Assembly: GCA_945875585.1 (NCBI GenBank)
Contig: CAMCLK010000008.1
Location: 1-64,000 of the forward strand
Length of the DNA stretch: 64,000 bases
Direction of reading: 5' to 3'
DNA from: Candidatus Kuenenia stuttgartensis
Lineage (GTDB): Bacteria; Planctomycetota; Planctomycetia; Gemmatales; Gemmataceae
Shown: piece after piece, positions 53,313 to 62,954 of the stretch
Layout of the letters: each line of letters begins with the position of its first letter
How positions within the stretch are numbered: the first letter of the stretch is position 1
Made by a program: the position numbers and the translations under genes
The notes under the pieces: model-generated
Databases searched by the model: none
Seen by the model: only the letters and a program-made list of their open reading frames with translations
Told to the model about the DNA's origin: nothing

Positions 53313-56102
53313 CTACTCGGCCTTGGCCTTAGCAGCGGCCAACGCTTCCTTAGCCGCCTTCGCTTTTGCCCGGGCTGCCTGCTCTTCCAAAACTGCCTGC
53401 GCTGCCGCAAGGCGAGCCACAGGAACCCGGTACGGGCTGCAGCTAACGTAGTTCAGGCCAATTTTGTGGCAGAACTTGACGGAATCTGGTTCGCCGCCGT
53501 GCTCGCCACAAATACCAACCTTGAGATCTTTCTTCGTGGAACGGCCACCCTGAACGCCGATCTCCATCAGCTTGCCAATACCAGCGAAATCGATGACCTG
53601 GAACGGATCCTTCTTCACCACTTCCAGTTCCTGATATTGATTGATAAAGCTGCCATAGTCATCGCGGCTCATTCCCAAACCCGTTTGGGTAAGGTCATTG
53701 GTACCGAACGAGAAGAACTGGGCGGTTTCAGCAATCTCGGCAGCAGCCATCGCTGCCCGAGGAAGCTCGATCATGGTGCCAACGAGGTACTCGATGGTGA
53801 TGCCTTGCTCCTTGAAAACAGTCTTCGCGGCGGCATGAACCACTGCTGCTTGAAGGTCAAGTTCCTTCTTAAAGCCCACCAGCGGAATCATGATTTCCGG
53901 GTAAACCTCAATACCTTCCTTCTTCACAATGCATGCTGCTTCAAAAATAGCACGGGCCTGCATCTCGGTAATTTCCGGGAACACAATGCCCAAGCGGCAT
54001 CCACGGAAACCGAGCATGGGGTTGAATTCATGCAGCGACTTCACGCGGCGCTCGATTTCCTCGACTGACACGTTCATGTCGCCGGCCATCTCCACCTGAC
54101 CCTTGTGGTCGTGTGGAAGGAACTCGTGCAAGGGTGGGTCAAGGGTACGAACGGTTACGGGCAGGCCGTTCATGGTTCGGAATAGGCCAGCAAACCCATC
54201 GCGCTGGAAGGGAAGCAGCTTTTCAAGAGCAACCTTGCGGGACTTTTCATCCGTCGCCAAGATCATTTCCCGCATTTCACGGATATGATCGAAGAACATG
54301 TGCTCGGTACGGCACAGGCCAATGCCTTCTGCACCAAAGGCAATCGCCGATTCTGCATCCTTCGCGGTATCTGCGTTGGTGCGGACATCTAGCTTGCGAA
54401 CCTTGTCGGCCCACTTCATGACCTTCTCAAAAAGCTTGTAGACTGGAGCCTTGGCAGGCTTCAGGCTTTTCTCGATGAGAACCTGAACAACTTCGCTTGG
54501 CTTGGTGGCAACCTTGCCCGCCATCACTTCGCCTGTGAATCCATCAATGGAAATCCAGTCGCCATCATTGAGAGTGTGAGAACCGACTTTAACAGTCATG
54601 TTGTTGTAGTCGATCTGCAGGGCCGAACAGCCCACAATGCACACCTTCCCCATCTGTCGGCTCACAAGAGCCGCATGGCTCGATGCACCGCCAAAGGCTG
54701 TCAGAATGCCATCGGCAGCCTGCATACCACGAAGGTCTTCGGGGCTGGTTTCGCGGCGAACAAGAATCACGCGGTGATCTTCTTTTCGGCCGTGTGTCTG
54801 AACGTATTTCTCCGCATCCTCGGCGAAGAATTTAATACGGCCAGTGGCAGCGCCTGGACCTGCGTTGATGCCCTTGGCCAGAAGCGTGCCATCCTTGATG
54901 GCCTGTGCCTTGGCGTCGAGATCGAACACGGGCTGGAGCAATTGATTCAGGTCATCGGGTGGAATACGGCCCTTACCAATAGCTGTTTTCCAGTCGATCA
55001 GGCCTTCTTCAACCATTTCCACAGCAAACTTCACGGCTGCAAAGCCAGTGCGCTTGCCGTTACGTGTTTGAAGCATCCAGAGTTTGCCCTTCTGGACGGT
55101 GAATTCGATATCTTGGACATCTTTGTAATGCGATTCCAGTTTAACGCGCACATCTTCAAGCTGCGCGTAAACCTTGGGCATCTCGTCTTTCAATTCAGAA
55201 ATCTTCTTGGGGGTACGGATACCCGCGACCACATCTTCGCCCTGAGCGTTGGTCAGGTACTCACCGTAGAACACGTTTTCGCCGCTTGCTGGGTCGCGGG
55301 TAAACGCAACACCCGTGCAGCAATCGTCGCCCATGTTGCCGAAAACCATGGCGCAAATGTTGGCAGCGGTGCCCCATTCGTGGGGGATGTTGTACTGCCG
55401 ACGGTAGACAATTGCCCGGTCATTCATCCACGATCCAAACACCGCGCCAATAGCGCCCCACATTTGCTCATGGGCATCGTCTGGAAAATCGAGGCCGGTG
55501 CGTGTCTTCACTGCCTTCTTGAAGCGAGCCACCAGTTCCTTCAGATCGGCCACCGTCAATTCATTGTCAAGCTCGACATGCTTTTCGTGCTTGAGCTCTT
55601 CCATGATCTTTTCAAAAGGATCTGTTTCCTTTTTGTCGGTCGGCTTCAGACCCAACACCACGTCGCCATACATCTGCACGAAACGGCGGTAGGTGTCCCA
55701 AGCAAATCGCTCGTTGCCCGTCTTGGCAATCAGACCTGCCAAGGTTTTTTCATTCAAACCAATGTTCAAAACCGTATCCATCATGCCAGGCATCGAGTCG
55801 CGGGCACCGGATCGGCACGAAACCAGAAGCGGATTCACCGGGTCGCCAAGCTTGGCTCCCATTTCCTGCTCGGTTTTGTGAAGAGCTTCGAGTACCTGCG
55901 CGCGCAGTTCTGGCGGATAGGTGCGCTTGTTGTCGGTAAAGTAGGTGCAAACCTCGGTGCTGAGTGTGAAGCCTGCGGGAACAGGCAGGCCGATTTTTGC
56001 CATTTCGCACAGGTTGGCGCCTTTGCCACCCAACTTGGTGCGCATAGTGGCATCGCCTTCTGCTGATGATCCGCCAAAGTAATACACGTACTTGGAACTC
56101 AT
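53313..56102 (-). CDS. ppdK: Pyruvate, phosphate dikinase
   Basis: The product is 929 residues from ATG 56102, with GAGGGG eight bases upstream. The N-terminal ATP-grasp half starts with [12 protein letters not shown] and [20 protein letters not shown]. The phosphohistidine domain has [20 protein letters not shown], whose His is the phosphate carrier. The PEP/pyruvate barrel has [21 protein letters not shown] and [20 protein letters not shown]. The last 30 residues are an Ala/Lys-rich tail beyond the usual end. The enzyme interconverts pyruvate, ATP and Pi with PEP, AMP and PPi. A hairpin at 56128-56153 lies in the leader. Confidence 0.97.
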   Translation of the reverse strand: MSSKYVYYFGGSSAEGDATMRTKLGGKGANLCEMAKIGLPVPAGFTLSTEVCTYFTDNKRTYPPELRAQVLEALHKTEQEMGAKLGDPVNPLLVSCRSGARDSMPGMMDTVLNIGLNEKTLAGLIAKTGNERFAWDTYRRFVQMYGDVVLGLKPTDKKETDPFEKIMEELKHEKHVELDNELTVADLKELVARFKKAVKTRTGLDFPDDAHEQMWGAIGAVFGSWMNDRAIVYRRQYNIPHEWGTAANICAMVFGNMGDDCCTGVAFTRDPASGENVFYGEYLTNAQGEDVVAGIRTPKKISELKDEMPKVYAQLEDVRVKLESHYKDVQDIEFTVQKGKLWMLQTRNGKRTGFAAVKFAVEMVEEGLIDWKTAIGKGRIPPDDLNQLLQPVFDLDAKAQAIKDGTLLAKGINAGPGAATGRIKFFAEDAEKYVQTHGRKEDHRVILVRRETSPEDLRGMQAADGILTAFGGASSHAALVSRQMGKVCIVGCSALQIDYNNMTVKVGSHTLNDGDWISIDGFTGEVMAGKVATKPSEVVQVLIEKSLKPAKAPVYKLFEKVMKWADKVRKLDVRTNADTAKDAESAIAFGAEGIGLCRTEHMFFDHIREMREMILATDEKSRKVALEKLLPFQRDGFAGLFRTMNGLPVTVRTLDPPLHEFLPHDHKGQVEMAGDMNVSVEEIERRVKSLHEFNPMLGFRGCRLGIVFPEITEMQARAIFEAACIVKKEGIEVYPEIMIPLVGFKKELDLQAAVVHAAAKTVFKEQGITIEYLVGTMIELPRAAMAAAEIAETAQFFSFGTNDLTQTGLGMSRDDYGSFINQYQELEVVKKDPFQVIDFAGIGKLMEIGVQGGRSTKKDLKVGICGEHGGEPDSVKFCHKIGLNYVSCSPYRVPVARLAAAQAVLEEQAARAKAKAAKEALAAAKAKAE

Positions 56103-56226
56103 ACGCCGATCCCCTCAAAATGTATCACTCCCGGGAGGAATTCCCCTCGGGAGAACGACCTGAACTGCGAAGATGTTCTAGGTGAATGCGAGCGGTTTGA
56201 CTACCCGAAACGCATACCATGGCTAC

Positions 56227-59200
56227 TTAAGAGGCCGGGTTGATGGTTACTTTCAAAGGTTCCACCCAAATCCGGTGCTCTGGCGTGTAATACAGGTAAG
56301 CCCGGCTAGATGGGCCACGGTAGCTTCCCGGAACGCGGGCCTCAACATCGAGGCTAAGCTCGATTCGCTCACTGGGAGCCATGTCCCGCCAGTAAAGTAC
56401 CAACTCCCGACCATGAACTTCCCACTGCGATAGTTTGGCACGGCTGCCATCGGTGGGAATCCGACAGAGGTCGATCAGTTGCTTGCCATCAGTGGGAACA
56501 TTCATACCTGCTGGCAAGCCAATCACGGCGATCGCCATGCCCTGCCCGTCGTTGCTTTTGTTCGTCACTGCAATGTTCAACCGCGCCGATTCACCTTCTC
56601 TAAGAGTGGTTCGGTCCAGTTTGGTCTGAAGGTCGAGTATTGCCTTGGGTGATGTTGGGGGAATCAGCGTGTGATAGCGCCAAGTAAGGCTGGCTGGCAT
56701 CGCATTGCCGCCTGTTATTTCAAATCGCACAGGATTGTCGCCCGGTTTGAAAACCCGTTCGGCATCTGGAATGGCAATCGAAACCGTTTCGGTAACTCCC
56801 GCACTGAATGCCTTGGCGAATACTTTGTCACCGACACTCAATTTGATCTCGCCTGCCTTAATCTCTCGTTTGCTGGCTCTGGCCTGCCCCACAAGTGCCT
56901 TGAGTGCCAAAACAGTCGACTGGGTGGTGCCATAAGCTCCCAATCCATCGCGCTGCTTGGCTAGCCAGCCACCTGCCTTGCTAGCTGAAACCACATGGGC
57001 ACCTGCAACGCCGGCCTTCATCCAAGCCAAGCAGGCCAATGCTGTTGTTTCAATTTCAAGGCATTGGCCGGTCGATCGCGTCACGCTCGATTGTCCACCC
57101 ACAACCTTGCCTTCGGCATCCTGGGCTTCCATGAGTGACTTCACAAAAGGAACAGCCTCTTCATTCCGTCCAGCATTCAGCAATATCATTGTTGCCAATG
57201 CCTTCAGATACATGTCAGGAGACCCGGCAGCCGCATCCCGCACCGCATCGATTTCTTTTTTCAATTCATCTGAGGGACCTGTTTCAGTCAGCGACCAAAG
57301 GATATACGCATTGGTGATGGGGGTGGGTGCCGCACCAAACCTATCCAGATTTCTGGGGTTGCGCACAAATCCCCCCCGCCCATCCCTGCGCTGCATCAGA
57401 AAGCTGCGCGTCCTCGAGACCAAATCCTTGTCCATGCCTTCCACACCCACAGACTGCATATCCGCGAATTGAAGCAATCCATAAGCAGTCAGGGCTTCAT
57501 GCTGCTGGTCTGGAGCGCCAAACCATTCAAAACCATGCTTTTTCCCAGCTTTGGTGTCTTGGCATTCAAAACCGATCAGGCGCCCATAGCCCTTTGCAAG
57601 CAACTCTCTGGCTCGCGATTCCGCTTCCGGATTGGGCAGACCTGATTCTTTCAAATATGCCAGAATCATCACATTGGGGTAATTGGTTGACGATGTCTGC
57701 TCGAAACAACCATGCGGTTCACGCAGCATGCCATCCAAACCTTTGAGCAGTTCACCTGTGGGAGAGGGATAAGCCTCAATCCGCATGCTCAAAGACCCTT
57801 GCACCCACTCCTTGGGAAATCTCAGCGTGCGCTCTAGGATTCCGCTCAGCCTGTCGCTCAACGCGCCTTCCACCGGAAATCCTTCAGGCACAATTCGCAC
57901 CTTGCCCTTGATCGAATCGGAAAAACCGCCTCCGGTCATTTCCAATCCATATCCAATTTCCTGATCCAGCAATCCCGGACGCAATGTCAGCACACGACGC
58001 GCCCTGCCTTCTTTCGATAATGGAAGCTCCTCGGCACCTGGCCCCTCAAGAACTGCTCCCGTCAACGTCGCCGGGTCGAGCCGGACCTTGTCGATACCGG
58101 GTCGACCTTCAATGGCAGCCACAGCGCGGATCGTGTCGGACGCCGTCACCTCAAATGGAACCTTCAGAGACATGCTAAGAGGCAACCGCGAATCAAACGT
58201 TACAGTCGCTTGAGCCAATTCACCGTCCTCGGTGTGGACCATCGCAACCGCCTGAAACCTGGTTACCGAATCACACAGATCAAACTCTGTTGAAAACGAT
58301 CCGTCTGCCAGAACAGCAACCGGTTGCCACAGTAATGTTTCAGTGAAGTCTGTCCGGGCATTATCCTGCCCACGTAACCGAGCGTGGGCATATTCACGCA
58401 CCAGCATGGGGCGGTCGATACGGGCCCGTGGATCGTGTTCCAAAATGTTATTGAGTTCCCGATCAAATTTAGCATCTGCCCCCAAAACAGGCATTCCACC
58501 CATTGGCATTCCCCCCGCAATATTTTTCATGCGACGGGCTCCCACGGCCTCACCTTCCTGCCGCATTTGTTGGGGCAGGGCTGCCATTCCATTCCGCTTA
58601 GCTAATTGTTCGCCAGGACGACGAATTCCAGGAACTTTATCCATATTGTTGGCACGCGCCATGGCAGCACCAGGCTTCTGGATTGGCCCAGGCAAAGCTA
58701 GATTGCGATTTGCAGGAGGAGAAAAACGCGACCTAGCTTTAGCCCCAAAGCCTTCCATAACCGCTCCCATCTCAACAGCCGGGGCTGCACCTTGTAGAGG
58801 CTTATCAAAGACTGCTGCACCTGGTGGACCTGGAGAAGGCTTATCCATGAATTTTTCCGCCTGCGCCATTGGAGCTGGGGCTGCTTCAGTTAATGCTCTC
58901 GCATCAAATACACGGCCAGCATTGTTATCCGATTGAACAAATCTCGACAAAGTAGACACGGTTTGAATGGAAAGAGCTGGATTGAGGAAAGCCATCACCA
59001 AGCCACCGCACAGGAACGCACCCACCGTAATGATCCGGCTAGCCAGCGTTAACCAACTCAGCACCCACATCAATCCAGACAATGCGGCCAATAAACATGT
59101 CAGAATAACAGCCCCGCGAAAAATCATTCCGATAGTGCGCTGGCGCTCGGTATGCGTAGCCAGCAATTCGCCCGCCCGGCCTACCGTGTCCTCAACTTGC

Positions 59201-61791
59201 TTAACTTCTTCCTGAGCCTCGGACATGGCGGTATTGGCGGATTTCAGAAGTTGTAGAACGGCAGCATCGTGCTGCGCCAAAGACCGCTCCAAGGCAATAT
59301 GTGCTGTTTGCACCGATCGGTGGTCTTTCTGACCAGCGGAAATCAAGTAGTTATCGGCCTCAACAGGGAACTGTCTTTGAAATTTGGCGGGATCCTGCTC
59401 AGCGAACCGCCGCCAGCCTTGAACTCCCAGTAACAGGTCGATTGCTTCGCGTGCACGCGGGTGTCCGGAAATCAAAAAATCAGAATACTCCAGATCCGCC
59501 GCGTGGCGCACTTCCTCACCCAATAAGAAATGTGTCGGCATCGACCGCGCCGATTTTTCGTCTGCCAATATCACATTGGAACGATCCACAACCGACAATA
59601 GGGCCAATGCAGGTTTGGAAGCACCAGAGGCATCACGGGTCTTCACCGTTAGGCGCGCCTGATCACCCGGGGCCAGATCTCCAGCACCACTTCCAGCGCG
59701 AGAAACGGTCATTTCAACAGAAAGTAAGGATTTTGAAGGAATCCAAACCAGTCGTTCTGCCACCGGAATCAGTTCTGGATTCCCCCCGGCAGATTCCATG
59801 CGGAAGACGGTAACCCTGCCCACACCACCAGATGATATCGGCGGCTTCAAGTCTACCCGAACGGAACCAGGTTCAAGCACTTTGGAATCGAGCAACTGGC
59901 CACGGCTGTAGAGGCCCACCAAATGCCGGGCAGGTTTCGCTGCTGTAATCGATACCGCAATTGGCTCCCCGGGAACTTGACCAGCAACAGCACGCAAGGC
60001 TGTTCCCTGCGGAGCCAATTTAGGAAGCGGGTGCCTGATACCAGATTCTGGAGATGTCAGCTCGATCTCATAGGCGCGACCGGCAACAGGCGTAAAAGAT
60101 ACAACCCCTAATCCCTGTGCCGAACCAGGGTTTTCCGAATCGCTGTATGTCGCAACTTCGCCTGGCAATGCTTTGCCGTCTTCCAGCAATCGGCCACGGA
60201 TTTCTGCAGGTTTGCCTAATGGAGATCGTGCCGAGAAGTAAACCCGGGCCTCAGCTCCAGGAACCAAGTCGCCACCTTCGGCAAAAAACTCAACAACTAC
60301 ATTTTTCAGCACCATCGGCACAGGCTTTACAAGTGTCTCACGGTTGGCCCCGTCGCTGAATATGGCAGTCAGTGTCACGTCACCCTTGCGGATCAGCTTC
60401 GGAAGAATCAGCCTGACAGATCCTTTGCCCTGCCCGTCGAGCATTAATGGGATCATTTCCCCAGACTCTTTGCCAGATGCGTTGAATTGCATGTCGTCCA
60501 CGCGCAACATCAATTCTACAGTTGAACCAGATAGCGGTTGCCCCGTGGCAGAAGCCCCCTTCAGCATCACTTCAACCGTATCGCCCGGACCGTAACTGCG
60601 ACGATTGAATATCAATTCCTTGGCCAAGCGCTGCGGCTGATATTCCTGAACCAAAAACTTGCGTTCACGCGGTGCAAACCGGCGTGACATATCCGAGACA
60701 TGCAAGGTGTATTCGCCACCAGGCGCATCAGCCTCTAGTGTGAATTCACCCGTACCAATTCCAACAATAGCCTGTCCTGAAGGGCCTTGAGCAACGGCAC
60801 CATTTTCCGTTTGTCTGACCCGTCCATCACCTTCGCCCAGTTGAACAGTAGAACCGTCAGGACGCACCAGACGGAATGACAAGCCCAATTGATCGTGTGC
60901 TGGTTTGAGCGTTGCGCGCTCCAATGTCAATGAACGGAATCGAACGGTTTCACCCGGCAGATATAGCCGCCTATCTGTTGCCAGATGAGTCACCAACGCA
61001 GGCAATCCCAGAGGCACAGACTCCTTGACTTCAACAAGAGCCTTGGTTGCCGGATCTTCTGATTGGGCTGATATTTCCAAAATTGGCTGCATACCGGCAG
61101 TCAAAACAAAATCAGGCGGTAATGTCAGCTCGTGGGCACCATCAGGTTTTTCTTTTAAATCCAATGATACAAATGATCCTTTGCTTGACGGGTTCTCCAT
61201 GCGCGTTGAAATCTTGGCCTTCCGCATTTCGCCGCCGGGGCCGACAGCTTCAATCCGATAGGTGGAAGATGCGCCTGCGACCCAGGAAGCTGGTCCGTGC
61301 ACAACAAGATTCAGTTGCGGGTTCACCGCTTGTGCGATTATTTTATTCCGGTCCGTTTCTTGGCTGGATTCCAATGCATACAGGGCCCTGAATCTGTTAC
61401 TTTCTTTGGCTTGGGCTTGCGCCAACAACTGGCGATCGGCATCCAACCTTGCTCGCGCACTTTCGATACGAAAGTTATTAAATGCCCCCATAATGCCTAG
61501 TCCGGCAATCAGAAGGAGGCTTGCAGCCAAAGCGTAGCGTGCCACCGACATCATGAGCTTCTGGTTGGTTGGCTTGGCCAATATTTTCACATCGGGGGGA
61601 GTGAAAACCATCTCCGGGTAGGTGGAGCGCACAGCACCTTTCCACTGTTTTTGGCGTGTTTTTTCAGCATTGACCAACTGGGTACAAGCGGGGCAATCCT
61701 TCAGATGGGAACCGAAATTTACCGACTCGGAGTCATCAAGAAGGCCGTGCAGCCATGGCAATACCATGTTCTGACAGTCGCTACAGTTCAT
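56227..61791 (-). CDS. Zinc-finger anti-sigma factor fused to an alpha-2-macroglobulin-type protein
   Basis: The product is 1854 residues and overlaps the ECF sigma stop by 4 bp (ATGA). Residues 1-45 are a zf-HC2 anti-sigma zinc finger (Cys3, Cys6, and His29-x3-Cys33-x2-Cys36). A membrane segment at about 84-104 follows, then about 780 outward-facing residues with macroglobulin-type beta domains. A helical stretch and two further membrane segments (about 888-937) come next, then an Ala/Pro/Met-rich linker. The alpha-2-macroglobulin half carries the thioester motif HGCFEQTSS (Cys1362, Gln1365) and a C-terminal receptor-like beta domain. With this topology both macroglobulin halves lie outside the inner membrane and only the zinc finger is inside, holding the sigma factor. 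Macroglobulins trap proteases by bait cleavage; here cleavage or strain could release the sigma factor. That last step is inferred. Confidence 0.92.
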   Translation of the reverse strand: MNCSDCQNMVLPWLHGLLDDSESVNFGSHLKDCPACTQLVNAEKTRQKQWKGAVRSTYPEMVFTPPDVKILAKPTNQKLMMSVARYALAASLLLIAGLGIMGAFNNFRIESARARLDADRQLLAQAQAKESNRFRALYALESSQETDRNKIIAQAVNPQLNLVVHGPASWVAGASSTYRIEAVGPGGEMRKAKISTRMENPSSKGSFVSLDLKEKPDGAHELTLPPDFVLTAGMQPILEISAQSEDPATKALVEVKESVPLGLPALVTHLATDRRLYLPGETVRFRSLTLERATLKPAHDQLGLSFRLVRPDGSTVQLGEGDGRVRQTENGAVAQGPSGQAIVGIGTGEFTLEADAPGGEYTLHVSDMSRRFAPRERKFLVQEYQPQRLAKELIFNRRSYGPGDTVEVMLKGASATGQPLSGSTVELMLRVDDMQFNASGKESGEMIPLMLDGQGKGSVRLILPKLIRKGDVTLTAIFSDGANRETLVKPVPMVLKNVVVEFFAEGGDLVPGAEARVYFSARSPLGKPAEIRGRLLEDGKALPGEVATYSDSENPGSAQGLGVVSFTPVAGRAYEIELTSPESGIRHPLPKLAPQGTALRAVAGQVPGEPIAVSITAAKPARHLVGLYSRGQLLDSKVLEPGSVRVDLKPPISSGGVGRVTVFRMESAGGNPELIPVAERLVWIPSKSLLSVEMTVSRAGSGAGDLAPGDQARLTVKTRDASGASKPALALLSVVDRSNVILADEKSARSMPTHFLLGEEVRHAADLEYSDFLISGHPRAREAIDLLLGVQGWRRFAEQDPAKFQRQFPVEADNYLISAGQKDHRSVQTAHIALERSLAQHDAAVLQLLKSANTAMSEAQEEVKQVEDTVGRAGELLATHTERQRTIGMIFRGAVILTCLLAALSGLMWVLSWLTLASRIITVGAFLCGGLVMAFLNPALSIQTVSTLSRFVQSDNNAGRVFDARALTEAAPAPMAQAEKFMDKPSPGPPGAAVFDKPLQGAAPAVEMGAVMEGFGAKARSRFSPPANRNLALPGPIQKPGAAMARANNMDKVPGIRRPGEQLAKRNGMAALPQQMRQEGEAVGARRMKNIAGGMPMGGMPVLGADAKFDRELNNILEHDPRARIDRPMLVREYAHARLRGQDNARTDFTETLLWQPVAVLADGSFSTEFDLCDSVTRFQAVAMVHTEDGELAQATVTFDSRLPLSMSLKVPFEVTASDTIRAVAAIEGRPGIDKVRLDPATLTGAVLEGPGAEELPLSKEGRARRVLTLRPGLLDQEIGYGLEMTGGGFSDSIKGKVRIVPEGFPVEGALSDRLSGILERTLRFPKEWVQGSLSMRIEAYPSPTGELLKGLDGMLREPHGCFEQTSSTNYPNVMILAYLKESGLPNPEAESRARELLAKGYGRLIGFECQDTKAGKKHGFEWFGAPDQQHEALTAYGLLQFADMQSVGVEGMDKDLVSRTRSFLMQRRDGRGGFVRNPRNLDRFGAAPTPITNAYILWSLTETGPSDELKKEIDAVRDAAAGSPDMYLKALATMILLNAGRNEEAVPFVKSLMEAQDAEGKVVGGQSSVTRSTGQCLEIETTALACLAWMKAGVAGAHVVSASKAGGWLAKQRDGLGAYGTTQSTVLALKALVGQARASKREIKAGEIKLSVGDKVFAKAFSAGVTETVSIAIPDAERVFKPGDNPVRFEITGGNAMPASLTWRYHTLIPPTSPKAILDLQTKLDRTTLREGESARLNIAVTNKSNDGQGMAIAVIGLPAGMNVPTDGKQLIDLCRIPTDGSRAKLSQWEVHGRELVLYWRDMAPSERIELSLDVEARVPGSYRGPSSRAYLYYTPEHRIWVEPLKVTINPAS

Positions 61792-62381
61792 GACCGTCCC
61801 TCCATCGCCACTGATTCGTCTGCTTGGACATCGCCGAGCAATTCTTTGAGTTTTTGCAGTGCCGAACGCATCTGTGTCTTCACTGTGCCAACAGGCCGAT
61901 CAACCGTATCAGCGATTTCTTCGTAGGTGAGTTCACCGTTTTGCCGCAGCAAAAACACCTCGCGCTCTTCGGATCTGAGGACAAGGACGGCATCACGCAC
62001 ACGGCGTCGCTCTTCTTCGTCCTGCACCAGATCTATAACTGTGCGCATCGCGCCAACTGGCTCCTGTTCGGGCAAGGCACGCGACTTGCGTTTCCACGCA
62101 CTGCGCTTAAGGTCCCTGGCAGCATTAAGTGCCACTCGAAAGATCCACGCCTTGATGTTGCTGATCTGGCCAAAACCACTTCGGTTCTTCCAGCATCTCA
62201 GGAACGCCTCTTGGCCAATGTCCATGGCATCATCTCGGCTCCGAAGAAAAAACGAGAGGGTGCTGACAAGTTCATCCCGCATCGATTCGAACGCCGCAAG
62301 CAACTGTTCGTCACCAATTACGGGTTCCGACTGGTCACCCAGCCGCGACATAGGCTGCCCCTGTGAACCATCGATGCTCAT
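61788..62381 (-). CDS. ECF sigma factor
   Basis: The product is 197 residues from ATG 62381, with GGGAG five bases upstream; an ATG at 62411 has no site. Region 2 is visible in DDAMDIGQEAFLRCWKNRSG and WIFRVALNAARDLKRS, and region 4 in LRSEEREVFLLRQNGELTYE followed by EIADTVDRPVGTVKTQMRSA. The two regions are joined by a short linker, as in ECF factors. Its stop overlaps the start of the anti-sigma/macroglobulin fusion, so the two are made as a pair. Its target promoters cannot be seen from the window. Confidence 0.95.
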   Translation of the reverse strand: MSIDGSQGQPMSRLGDQSEPVIGDEQLLAAFESMRDELVSTLSFFLRSRDDAMDIGQEAFLRCWKNRSGFGQISNIKAWIFRVALNAARDLKRSAWKRKSRALPEQEPVGAMRTVIDLVQDEEERRRVRDAVLVLRSEEREVFLLRQNGELTYEEIADTVDRPVGTVKTQMRSALQKLKELLGDVQADESVAMEGRS

Positions 62382-62524
62382 GGTCACTCCCGGATAAGAC
62401 GGGTCAAGCATGTAAATCGTTTGCGCAGAAACGACCCTTGGCCGTTATTGCTCCTTGCCATAGCATATAGAATGATTGATCCAATTTAGTTTCCCTCCGA
62501 AATAAGCAGGATGGGGAGATCACC

Positions 62525-62710
62525 ATGCGCCTGGCAGAAGCTGCACTGAAACACTTGTTGGAAAAAGGCAAGGGAACCGGATCAGTCACATTTGGTGATG
62601 TTCACGATGCCCTGCTCGACAACGAAACCAATCCAACCCATCTCGACTCAATCATCGCGGCGCTTGAAGAAGCAGGCATTGCCGTGATCGATGATGAAGA
62701 AGATGCATAG
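62525..62710 (+). CDS. Free-standing sigma-70 region 1.1-like protein
   Basis: The product is 61 residues from ATG 62525, which follows GGGGAG at seven bases. The whole chain resembles region 1.1 of primary sigma factors: LKHLLEKGKGTGSVTFGDVH, then DALLDN, and LDSIIAALEEAGIAVIDDEE. The pattern LLxxGKxxGxxTxxxVxDxL...GIxVxxxE matches what I know of RpoD region 1.1, and the net charge is acidic. In RpoD this domain blocks DNA binding by free sigma. A gene for it alone is unusual. It stands apart from the divergent ECF sigma and from groEL, 244 bases downstream. Confidence 0.82.
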   Translation: MRLAEAALKHLLEKGKGTGSVTFGDVHDALLDNETNPTHLDSIIAALEEAGIAVIDDEEDA

Positions 62711-62954
62711 GCCGTCGTGATTCGTCATGGCATCCTCCGGGGTGCCAATTCTCATGGCAGCCGCTCCCCCTCCCTGCCAATGTGGCAGACAGATTTCAGC
62801 AAAAGGTTCGGACAATTACTCTAACTGCTTATCTGACAACAAGTTTCGCAATTCAATTACAGATGGCACGATCATTGCTTGGGTGTGTGCAGACTGATCA
62901 GGTTTTCTGGTCCGGGCCACGTGATCGTTTCAGTTCATTTGAAGGAGTCACAGC

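Noticed and set aside
54576-56066. 496-codon frame on the plus strand opposite ppdK
   Set aside because: Antisense shadow of a highly conserved gene; the translation is rich in His, Phe and Cys with no motif.
62711-62954. CIRCE operator upstream of groEL
   Set aside because: No TTAGCACTC-N9-GAGTGCTAA pattern is present; only a short hairpin was found.
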